Below are positions 6,408-12,897 of a stretch of 14,976 nucleotides of DNA, in pieces. Each line of letters starts with the position of its first letter. Within the stretch, counting starts at the first letter, position 1. A program made the position numbers and the translations under genes. The notes beneath the pieces were generated by a model, which was not told the DNA's origin, ran no database searches, and was given only the letters and a program-made list of their open reading frames with translations. The stretch comes from an uncultured Bacteroidales bacterium (lineage in GTDB: Bacteria; Bacteroidota; Bacteroidia; Bacteroidales; F082). The stretch is from positions 1-14,976 of the forward strand of contig CALBNP010000184.1 in NCBI GenBank assembly GCA_937896505.1, given 5' to 3'.

Positions 6408-6504
6408 GGTGATTCAAAAATAACTTTCATCGAAATATTCTTCCTTGATTAAAGAAGGAGCCATTTCTGCGTGTTTACGCCCCAAAATCGGCGATTTTTA
6501 CAAA

Positions 6505-7626
6505 TCAGTCAGCCAGACCAAACCGATACGAATAGCGGAAGAAAAGGTGAGCGTAGAACTCTTTAAAGTCTTTGCTTTCAAGTCTGCCTTGATAGGAAAT
6601 GAAGCAAAGGCCGGTGCTGAAGTCGGAATGGCCGACCGAAACGCCTACGGCAGCAGTACTGTAAAGGCCTTTCGTCTGGGCTTCGCCCCTAAGGGGTGCT
6701 GCTGTGAGGAAAGAGTCGTGAACCCGTAGCGTATTCAAGGCAAAGGCATAGCCTCCCCTGAAATCAACAAAAGGCCTGACCTCGTCTTTGCCGAATGTCG
6801 CCCTAAAATCGGCATACACAGGAAGCGAACAGAACCTTTGCTTATCTTCATCGCGTTTTGTGCCTAAGATTTCATTACAAGCCGTGGCATTTACATCGAC
6901 GCCAATACCGACGCTGAACATATTGTTAATACGGTATTCGGCCATAAGACCGGCATTCATGTTGAAAGGAATGGAAAATTCGGCTAATACAAACAATGGT
7001 GTTAGTATGCCAAATTGACCGGAAGCCAGAAGATTAAATCTTCCGTTCAATGCGCCTTCGGTATCGTATTCTTCCGACTCTTCCTTGGCGTGCTTGTCGC
7101 TCAACTTGAAATTGTAGGCATAATTGAGGACAATACAACCATCAGAACCATAGCGTTCATGTTCACCATGTTGGTAATAGTCGTATGCTATGAAGCCAAG
7201 GCTAATGTCGGAACGTGCAACCGAAACACCCAACAGAATCGAACCATAATTGATGTCGAAATTCGAATATGCACCATCCTTATATCCTGTTAATCCGAAG
7301 TTTATGCCGCGCCGCATTTCGATAAAAGGTGTCACTTTTCTCTTGATGAAAGCATATTTCAAATCGGCATACAATGGGACTGAAAAATGAGTCAGCCGGT
7401 CATTGCCAAGATGATTGGTGTAAATCAGGCCTGTTCCTAAACCTAAACTCAATTTCGGTGTCAGTTTGTAATAAGGCTGCACCGAAATACCATAAGTCTG
7501 TACTGGTTTTATGGCTGCCGAACCAGCAACCTGCATCCCGATTTCACCTTTAAGATTCTGATTTTCCTGTGCATTCAATGAGAACGCCATTGCCATAAGG
7601 CAAATTGAAAACAATAATTTTTTCAT
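6505..7626 (-). CDS. Outer-membrane beta-barrel protein with tandem duplication
   Basis: The function is unknown. The 373-residue protein has a signal peptide (MKKLLFSICLMAMAFSLNAQ, cut near 20) and alternating hydrophobic/aromatic strands typical of an outer-membrane barrel. Two halves resemble each other. Half 1 (about 27-175) has FSVPLYADLKYAF...VTPFIEMRRG...ILLGVSVARSDISLGF. Half 2 (about 194-373) has CSLPVYADFRATF...VRPFVDFRGG...AAVGVSVGHSDFSTGL. A charged linker (KHAKEESEEYDTEG) lies between. This indicates either two small barrels in tandem or one barrel built by duplication. It lies downstream of the LRR gene on the same strand, shares its leader element, and has no clear promoter box of its own, so read-through from that gene is possible. 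Confidence 0.8.
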   Translation of the reverse strand: MKKLLFSICLMAMAFSLNAQENQNLKGEIGMQVAGSAAIKPVQTYGISVQPYYKLTPKLSLGLGTGLIYTNHLGNDRLTHFSVPLYADLKYAFIKRKVTPFIEMRRGINFGLTGYKDGAYSNFDINYGSILLGVSVARSDISLGFIAYDYYQHGEHERYGSDGCIVLNYAYNFKLSDKHAKEESEEYDTEGALNGRFNLLASGQFGILTPLFVLAEFSIPFNMNAGLMAEYRINNMFSVGIGVDVNATACNEILGTKRDEDKQRFCSLPVYADFRATFGKDEVRPFVDFRGGYAFALNTLRVHDSFLTAAPLRGEAQTKGLYSTAAVGVSVGHSDFSTGLCFISYQGRLESKDFKEFYAHLFFRYSYRFGLAD

Positions 7627-7637
7627 GATTATCGGAT

Positions 7638-7656
7638 TTTTAATTTGTTAATATTC
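7638..7656 (-). promoter_or_regulatory. Shared 19-base leader element, copy 1
   Basis: The minus strand reads GAATATTAACAAATTAAAA, ending 11 bases before the barrel gene ATG. An identical 19-mer lies 10 bases before the LRR gene ATG (9927-9945). Its A/T-rich character and position suit a translation-enhancing leader in a phylum that rarely uses Shine-Dalgarno sequences; it does not contain the TAnnTTTG box. Confidence 0.5.
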
Positions 7657-7657
7657 A

Positions 7658-7711
7658 ATTGGTTTTCTGTGTGGAGACGTTTCATGAAACGTCTCCACAC
7701 AGAAAACCAAT
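7658..7711. repeat. Perfect 54-base palindrome between the LRR and barrel genes
   Basis: Bases 7658-7684 are the exact reverse complement of 7685-7711, so both 27-base arms match with no spacer. The centre is GAGACGTTTC/GAAACGTCTC. It begins 4 bases after the LRR gene stop codon (7715-7717) and is directly followed by the leader element of the barrel gene. No T-run follows on the minus strand. It may act as an mRNA end hairpin or processing site, or be a REP-like element; the core resembles the repeat at 9971-9991. Confidence 0.9.
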
Positions 7712-7714
7712 AAA

Positions 7715-9916
7715 TCATTTCCGAACCACAAATTTCACCGTCCGCTGTCCAATGCAGATGAAATACATTCCGTCGTCCAATCCTGAAACATCAATGGTCT
7801 GGCTGTCGGCAATGTTGCCTGTCATGACGGTTTGCCCGAGCATGTTGCTGATGCTGAATGTGCTGGCATCGCCTTGGTTTTCAATGTACAAAGTTCCGTT
7901 GGTCGGGTTTGGATAGAGGGCGATGCTTTCGGAATCTTGTGCTGAGACATTTTCCTCCACAGCAAGAATTTCATCGCAATCGACCGTACCCATGTGCAGA
8001 ATCAAATCGTCATTTACCCAGTAACAACGCAGGCTTTCAACGTCAAACGGGAGAGCTTTCTGCATCAGTTTTTCGGGGAAGAGACTTGCAACATGTCCGA
8101 TGCCGCAGACGATGTTGCCCGAAAACATTTCGCTTTCATCGCTGACTTTCATTACTTTGTAAATCCGTCCATCGTATTCAACGAAATCAACGGCATCGAC
8201 GTGCAGGGTGATGGTTTCCGTTCCCACCTTAATCTGCCACTCGTCGCCGGTTTCGGCTGCAAAATCGTAAAGCGTGGTGAACTCGTTCAAAGTCTTGTTC
8301 CACCAATACACCACATTGTTTTCCTCGTAAACATATTCGTGCGTGATTTCCTGATGCTTGTCGTACAAGGTGTTGGTGCGCACAATGATTTTCACGTCCT
8401 TATGTTCGATGACCGTGTCGCCCTCTTGCTGCAACTGCTGGTAAGTGATGCTGCCGTTGTCGTTTTGGATTTCGTAGTACCATTCGGCGTGGGTTGGAGC
8501 AAATTCAGGCATTTCAATTTCGATATAGTTCATGAATTCCTCCCAAACCGGAGCGTTTCTATAGGCTTCGGCACTGCCAGCCGGGACATAAACAGGTATG
8601 CTTTTAGAAACGCCATAGAATGGTGACGTTATATTTGTACCTAATACAGTTGGCGGTTGTTGGGCATAACAATAAATCGATGACAATGATGAGCAACGGT
8701 CAAACGCATACCTTTCTATTGTTTGTACACTTTCTGGAATCACTACATTTCTCAGGAACTGACACAGTGAGAAACAACCTTCAGGGATTACAGTTATGGA
8801 ATTTGGAATGGTAAATTCTCTGAAATTGCAGAAATTAAATGCGTATTTGCCAATACTTGTCACAGTGTTAGGTATCACGTAAGGTTCTGTGAATTCGCAA
8901 CCAGAAAAAGCTCTTTCATCAATTGTAGTAACAGAACTTGGAATGGTTGGAAAAGCACCTTCTCCAACTTGAGAAAAAGCATATCCTCCGATGCTCACTA
9001 TATCTTCGGGAATAATGGTTGTCTTGCACCCTACCCTCAGTTTCTTGCTTTCCCTTTCAATGATGGCATTGTTTTCTGAATAAAATCTTTCATTGTTTTC
9101 ATCGACAGTTATCTCCATCAGGCTTCTACAGCCACGGAAAGGATTTTCACCATATGAAGAATAGAAATCACCAATTCTGTTTGTGGGACTTGGTATGTGT
9201 ATTGCCAACAATGAGGTACAATATGCAAAGGCACTATTCTCAATGGTGGTAAGTGTATTGGGAAATACAATATCTGTTATTTTTTCACATGAAGAAAACA
9301 TAGAGGGAACAATAATTGTCAGACTGTCAGGCAATACCAATTGGCCTTCGAATCCGCAATTCCCAAAACAGAGATAACCGTACTCAACGTTTTTATTAGG
9401 CAAGGATAATCCGCTTAGCTTTGTGCATACGTCAAAAGCACAACTTCCAACGGAAATCATTGAAGCGGGAATGTTGAGCGTGCCTGTCCATTGGGTACAG
9501 TGACCGAAAGCGAAATAACCTACTGTAGTTAATGATTCAGAGAGTTTTATGTCGGTAGCGTTTTCGCAATGATAGAAAGCTTGTTCTCCGATTGTTGTTA
9601 CCGTGTTGGGAATTTCAATGGAGGTTAGTCCCGTACAATAGTCGAATGCGTGGTCTCCGATTGAAACGATTGTCCAAGTGACATTACCATTAGTAAATGT
9701 TTCTGGAATAATCAGATCGCCTGTCGGTTTGTCGTAACCGTAATAATAGATTCCATTTATGTAGTTAGGATAAGTCACACAGGCAGTGTGGTTTTCGCTA
9801 TCTACAATGTTCAGATAAATTATCTGCCCCGATGGCGCTAAGGTTGGGAAATCATAGGCAAAAGACTGCATTGCGCAAGAAATTGCGATGATTAGTAAAA
9901 GGATGGATTTTTTCAT
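7715..9916 (-). CDS. BspA-like leucine-rich repeat surface protein with T9SS sorting domain
   Basis: The 733-residue protein starts with a signal peptide (MKKSILLLIIAISCAMQSFA). About 68-457 is filled by LRR_5/BspA-type repeats of the pattern AFxxCxxLxxIxIPxSVxxIG, for example AFDYCTGLTSIEIPNTVTTI at 90-109, and closes with a VYVPAGSAEAYRNAPVW cap. About 475-660 is a separate region with no repeat that I cannot assign (WYYEIQ, WQIKVGTETITLHVD, YDGRIYKVMKVSDES, CGIGHVASLF). Residues 662-733 are a type A T9SS C-terminal domain (ALYPNPTNGTLYIE...GLDDGMYFICI...VKFVVRK). The protein is thus expected on the cell surface or released. BspA-type proteins mediate adhesion in some oral species, but the ligand here is unknown. 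It ends in a palindrome and carries a leader shared with the next gene. Confidence 0.92.
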   Translation of the reverse strand: MKKSILLLIIAISCAMQSFAYDFPTLAPSGQIIYLNIVDSENHTACVTYPNYINGIYYYGYDKPTGDLIIPETFTNGNVTWTIVSIGDHAFDYCTGLTSIEIPNTVTTIGEQAFYHCENATDIKLSESLTTVGYFAFGHCTQWTGTLNIPASMISVGSCAFDVCTKLSGLSLPNKNVEYGYLCFGNCGFEGQLVLPDSLTIIVPSMFSSCEKITDIVFPNTLTTIENSAFAYCTSLLAIHIPSPTNRIGDFYSSYGENPFRGCRSLMEITVDENNERFYSENNAIIERESKKLRVGCKTTIIPEDIVSIGGYAFSQVGEGAFPTIPSSVTTIDERAFSGCEFTEPYVIPNTVTSIGKYAFNFCNFREFTIPNSITVIPEGCFSLCQFLRNVVIPESVQTIERYAFDRCSSLSSIYCYAQQPPTVLGTNITSPFYGVSKSIPVYVPAGSAEAYRNAPVWEEFMNYIEIEMPEFAPTHAEWYYEIQNDNGSITYQQLQQEGDTVIEHKDVKIIVRTNTLYDKHQEITHEYVYEENNVVYWWNKTLNEFTTLYDFAAETGDEWQIKVGTETITLHVDAVDFVEYDGRIYKVMKVSDESEMFSGNIVCGIGHVASLFPEKLMQKALPFDVESLRCYWVNDDLILHMGTVDCDEILAVEENVSAQDSESIALYPNPTNGTLYIENQGDASTFSISNMLGQTVMTGNIADSQTIDVSGLDDGMYFICIGQRTVKFVVRK

Positions 9917-9926
9917 AATGTATGAA

Positions 9927-9945
9927 TTTTAATTTGTTAATATTC
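9927..9945 (-). promoter_or_regulatory. Shared 19-base leader element, copy 2
   Basis: Identical on the minus strand to 7638-7656 (GAATATTAACAAATTAAAA) and placed 10 bases before the LRR gene ATG. Nothing matching TAnnTTTG is present between this gene and the TPR gene upstream of it, so the element, not a standard promoter, is the visible signal here. Confidence 0.5.
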
Positions 9946-9970
9946 TGTTAATTATAATCTTTGTCTTTAT

Positions 9971-9991
9971 GAGACACGATTATCGCGTCTC
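9971..9991. repeat. Palindromic repeat overlapping the TPR gene stop codon
   Basis: On the minus strand GAGACGCGAT and ATCGTGTCTC flank a single A, with one G-U-compatible mismatch. The stop codon TAG occupies 9993-9991, and its final G is the first base of the repeat, so translation terminates at the repeat border. The flank GTAGAGACG and the GAGACG...CGTCTC core are shared with the 7658-7711 palindrome, suggesting one repeat family. Confidence 0.65.
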
Positions 9992-11487
9992 TACACGGCA
10001 TTGACGATTTCCTCGAAGCTGCGCTTGTCGTCGGTCATGTCCATTTTCAGCTGTTTGATGCGCACCTTGCGGCGGTAATACGAATCGGTTTGGGTGTCCA
10101 ACAGAATGGAAATCACCTGGTTGGAGAAATTTTGTTTGGAGAGGCAGCAGATGCGCACATCCCATTTCGAGAGTTTCGGGAAAAGGCTGAGCAGGCGCTG
10201 CGAGAAACCGTCGTAAACCAAATCGGTCAGACCGATGAAATCGGCCCAGTCGTCCTCGCTGAGCGTGAAGTTCAGCGATTCGGTGGTCACTTCTTCGGTG
10301 AGGCTTTTGGCCGTAGCAAAGACCTTGTTGCGCAACAGTATCTGGCTGGTCATCAGCAGTTCCTTTTGCGAAAGGGTCTGGCGGTCTTTGCGCAACTCGT
10401 CGTTGGTGCGGATGAGGTTTTCCATGTCGCTCACCAGTTCGTGAATGCGGTTTTGGTCGCGCTCCACCTGCCCTTTGAATTGCTCCATCTCAATGCGGTG
10501 GTCGGCAATTTTCTTCCTGACAATCAGTAAGATGATAAGCAGCAAGATGACGATTCCGGCAATCAAAAGGTAGAGTTTGAAATCGTGGACGCGGTGAATG
10601 GCGTTCATTTCGGCCTTTTGCATTTTCAGTTCATATTCCGCCTTGATGCGCTGCATGGCTTCGGTGTTTTGCTCGGCTTCGCTTTGCATCATGTTTTCAA
10701 TGAAAAGGTCTTGATATTCAAGTGCTTGGTTCAAGTCGCCCATGTTGTTGCTGATGGCGTAAAGCGTTTGGTAACACGACATTCTCAATCCAGCGCGCTC
10801 GCTTCGCAAGGCTTTTCCCAAATGCGTTTTGGCCGTTTCGTATTCGTTGGTGTAGTAATGCAAAATGCCCAAAGTCATGTGGCAGATGTCGATGTCGTTG
10901 TCAGTATCGGGCTGGTTCTGAAGCATTTCCAAGGCTTTTGTCACTTCTTCGATGCCTTTTCCAAATTCTCCGATGTTCATGTAATAGTCTCTGCCGATTT
11001 CCAAATGGAGGTCGCCAAGCAAAGCCTTGTCGTTGATTTTTTCAGCCAAGACGTAAGCGCTGTCGTAATACGCTTTGCCTTGTTCAAAATCGCCCAACGA
11101 GGTGGCGACGCGCCCGCAGTTGCGCAGGGCGGCGGTCAGTTTCGGCTCATCGGCAAGGCTGCGGAAGCCTTCGACGGCTTGCTGATGTTCGGCCAAGGCT
11201 GCCTCAAACAGACCGTGTTTCCAGTACATGGCGCCGAGGTTGTCTTGTAGTTCGCTTCTCAGCATCACGACTTTTTCATCGGTTTGCGGCTTGCATTGCT
11301 GCAAGATGAGCAAAGCCTCAGTGAAATCTTCGGCGGCTTCTTCGGTGTTTTTTGCCTGCCGCGCCTCGCAGCCATTATTATATAAGGTGTTGGCCTTTTC
11401 GTAGCGTTTCTCAAAACCGTTGCACGAACTCAGCACCACCAAGGCTGCCAGCAGGAAAAATGGAATAGTTTTGTTCGTTGTTCTCAT
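9991..11487 (-). CDS. TPR lipoprotein with transmembrane helix, coiled coil and C-terminal HTH-like domain
   Basis: The 498-residue protein starts with a lipoprotein-type signal (VLSSC, Cys22) and continues with TPR-like helical repeats at about 27-265 (AAEDFTEALLILQQ, EAALAEHQQAVEGF, EQGKAYYDSAYVLAEK, ETAKTHLGKALRSE, NQALEYQDLFIEN). One strong membrane helix lies at 305-324 (YLLIAGIVILLLIILLIVRK), then a coiled coil to about 375. The C-terminal region at about 438-482 (KLSKWDVRICCLSKQNFSNQVISILL...YYRRKVRIKQLKM) resembles the LuxR-like HTH at the end of Bacteroidetes TPR regulators, in degenerate form. The layout suggests outside TPRs sensing a signal and a cytoplasmic DNA-binding end. If Cys22 is lipidated and the helix spans the membrane, both anchors would hold the TPR part. 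The LRR and barrel genes downstream are natural targets, but this is inference. Confidence 0.8.
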   Translation of the reverse strand: MRTTNKTIPFFLLAALVVLSSCNGFEKRYEKANTLYNNGCEARQAKNTEEAAEDFTEALLILQQCKPQTDEKVVMLRSELQDNLGAMYWKHGLFEAALAEHQQAVEGFRSLADEPKLTAALRNCGRVATSLGDFEQGKAYYDSAYVLAEKINDKALLGDLHLEIGRDYYMNIGEFGKGIEEVTKALEMLQNQPDTDNDIDICHMTLGILHYYTNEYETAKTHLGKALRSERAGLRMSCYQTLYAISNNMGDLNQALEYQDLFIENMMQSEAEQNTEAMQRIKAEYELKMQKAEMNAIHRVHDFKLYLLIAGIVILLLIILLIVRKKIADHRIEMEQFKGQVERDQNRIHELVSDMENLIRTNDELRKDRQTLSQKELLMTSQILLRNKVFATAKSLTEEVTTESLNFTLSEDDWADFIGLTDLVYDGFSQRLLSLFPKLSKWDVRICCLSKQNFSNQVISILLDTQTDSYYRRKVRIKQLKMDMTDDKRSFEEIVNAV

Positions 11488-11508
11488 AGTGATTGGATTT
11501 TCACATCA

Positions 11509-11538
11509 CAAAATTACGCACAAAAAACATTTGTCAAG
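11509..11538 (-). promoter_or_regulatory. Promoter for the TPR regulator gene
   Basis: On the minus strand TAATTTTG (11516-11509) fits the -7 box, with CTTG (11538-11535) 18 bases upstream as a near -33 box, the same arrangement as the tRNA-Pro promoter. The downstream extension is TGA instead of CAG. The ATG is at 11487. It is the only standard promoter visible for the three-gene minus-strand run to 6505. Confidence 0.55.
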
Positions 11539-11688
11539 AGCAAATGACGGAGCGTGCCGCATTTGTCCATGTTTTTTCGAGTTGTCAATGATTTAAAATA
11601 TTGAAAATCAATGTTATGATATGTAAAACTTGGATTTCTGTCTATGTTTTCCCAGAAGATGTCAAGATGAAAAACGGTATATTTTTAC

Positions 11689-11747
11689 AAAAACGCACTG
11701 TGACAGTGCAATTTTCTGCAAAAAACGCACTATGATAGTGCAATTTT
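11689..11747. repeat. Two tandem 27-base palindromic repeats, 32-base period
   Basis: Units 11689-11715 and 11721-11747 are identical except at two positions. Each contains an odd palindrome: GCACTGTGACAGTGC at 11695-11709 and GCACTATGATAGTGC at 11727-11741. The two differences are the paired bases G/C versus A/T, so dyad symmetry is preserved. Each palindrome is flanked by AAAAAC on the left and AATTTT on the right. The spacing of 32 bases is about three helical turns, which suits a paired operator, but a REP-like repeat is equally possible. Confidence 0.85.
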
Positions 11748-11837
11748 ATTGAAACTTTCAACTATGTAGTGAAAGACGACATCGAATTTGGTCATGGTAA
11801 TGTCATTCCGATTTGGGCTTTCGGACTGAATTACTGA
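11739..11837 (+). pseudogene. Possible remnant: C-terminal tail of an outer-membrane barrel protein
   Basis: The plus frame ending in TGA at 11835-11837 reads 32 codons, finishing VIPIWAFGLNY, with alternating hydrophobic residues and a terminal tyrosine as in outer-membrane barrel ends. Directly upstream, in the same frame, TGA and TAG (11733-11738) fall inside the second palindrome, and there is no start codon. It could be the decayed 3' end of a gene replaced or interrupted by the repeats, or a chance reading frame. Confidence 0.3.
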
Positions 11838-11903
11838 GGGCATCAAATGCCAACACCGAAACAACTTTTCTCTTCATCTTCCGAAATTTTCAAAGAAAAA
11901 TAC

Positions 11904-11911
11904 TATTTTTG
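11904..11911 (+). promoter_or_regulatory. Promoter -7 box for corA
   Basis: TATTTTTG followed by CAC fits the -7 box, 63 bases before the corA ATG, giving a leader of about 58 bases. A clean -33 box is not visible. The decamer TTTTGCACCG occurs at 11907-11916, inside this signal, and again at 11923-11932, without a second TAnn box. Confidence 0.55.
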
Positions 11912-11963
11912 CACCGCAAAAATTTTGCACCGATGTAAACGTAGTATTCACTTTTAAAAGAAA

Positions 11964-11971
11964 GGGGGAGG
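11964..11971 (+). promoter_or_regulatory. Unusually strong Shine-Dalgarno before corA
   Basis: GGGGGAGG lies 3 bases before the ATG at 11975. Bacteroidetes genes seldom use a Shine-Dalgarno, and no other gene in this window shows one. The spacing is shorter than the usual 5-9 bases, so its use is uncertain. Confidence 0.5.
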
Positions 11972-11974
11972 CTT

Positions 11975-12892
11975 ATGATTAACAGCCTGAAAATCGGCAA
12001 CCTGACTTGGCGTCACTTGAACAACCCAACGGAAGAAGACTTTGAATTCCTGAAAGATAGGTTTCATTTTCACCCCTTAGACATCGAAGACTGCAAATCG
12101 GTGAACCAGCGTCCCAAGATAGATATTTACGACGACTATTATTTCCTCATTCTCCATTTCCCAAATTTCGACCGTCAAAACAAGTTCGTGAAAATCAAGG
12201 AAGTGAAGATTTTCTGGGGAAAGGATTACATCATTTCTATCGAGAAAAACCCTTGGGGCGTGTCGCAGTTGTTCAGCGAATACGAAGAACGCATCAAGGA
12301 AGAGGACGACCTGAAAATAAAGAGTTCGGATATCTTGCTTTACCGCATCCTTGAAAAACTGATGACCGAATCGGTGTATCTGCTGCGCAAGGTGGGCTTG
12401 GATGTCGAACTCATTAACCGCGAACTGCTTCAAGAGAAGCAAGTGAAGATTATCGAACGCATCAGCGTGACCCGAAAGAACCTCATCCTTATCAACACCA
12501 TATTCAAACCTCAGCTTCGGCTCTTCCATCTCTTTGAAAATGGTAAAATCACCGGTTTCACTGAGGATGTCGAGTTCATGGAAGACTACTGGGGCAACAT
12601 CTTGGACTACTACCAAAAGGTGTGGGACATGACCGAAGACTATGAAGAATTGATCGAAGGCCTCTCGCAAACTTTCGATTCGATGCAGACCAACAAGACC
12701 AACGAGACGATGAAGATCCTCACCCTCATTTCGTCAATCATTCTGCCTTTGACCTTTATCACTGGCCTTTATGGCATGAATGTCGGCTTGCCTTTCCAAG
12801 ACAAACCTTGGGCTTTCTATGGTATTTTGGGTGTCATGGTGGCTGTGGCGGCTTGCTTCTACATCTATTTCCGCCATCGCAAGATGATGTAA
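11975..12892 (+). CDS. corA: CorA-family magnesium/cobalt transporter
   Basis: The 305-residue protein is a CorA-type divalent cation channel, a pentamer in the inner membrane that lets Mg(II), and often Co(II) or Ni(II), into the cell. A soluble alpha/beta N-terminal domain (about 1-110) is followed by long helices (about 115-245), two membrane helices at about 247-264 and 280-299, and a basic C-terminal tail (RHRKMM). The signature YGMNV is at 266-270 at the end of the first helix; the GMN triplet is the family selectivity motif. The start is fixed by the ATG after GGGGGAGG. It stands alone on the plus strand and converges on queD with 5 bases between stops and no visible terminator. Confidence 0.93.
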   Translation: MINSLKIGNLTWRHLNNPTEEDFEFLKDRFHFHPLDIEDCKSVNQRPKIDIYDDYYFLILHFPNFDRQNKFVKIKEVKIFWGKDYIISIEKNPWGVSQLFSEYEERIKEEDDLKIKSSDILLYRILEKLMTESVYLLRKVGLDVELINRELLQEKQVKIIERISVTRKNLILINTIFKPQLRLFHLFENGKITGFTEDVEFMEDYWGNILDYYQKVWDMTEDYEELIEGLSQTFDSMQTNKTNETMKILTLISSIILPLTFITGLYGMNVGLPFQDKPWAFYGILGVMVAVAACFYIYFRHRKMM

Positions 12893-12897
12893 TTCAA

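Larger units (their letters stand above)
11517..11903. other. Intergenic region with palindromes and possible gene remnant
   Basis: There is no complete gene here. The left part (11540-11688) is A/T-rich; I see nothing in it apart from weak dyads. The middle holds the tandem palindromes (11689-11747), overlapped by a short open tail (11739-11837) that looks like the end of a barrel protein. The right part (11838-11903) leads into the corA promoter. No tRNA, riboswitch or terminator with a T-run was found. Confidence 0.6.

Noticed and set aside
10585..11250. Plus-strand open frame of 221 codons
   Set aside because: Opposite the TPR region of the regulator; phenylalanine- and valine-rich antisense type of translation, no domain.
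11689..11747. CRISPR array
   Set aside because: There are only two units separated by 5 bases and both are palindromic; there is no spacer and no cas gene.
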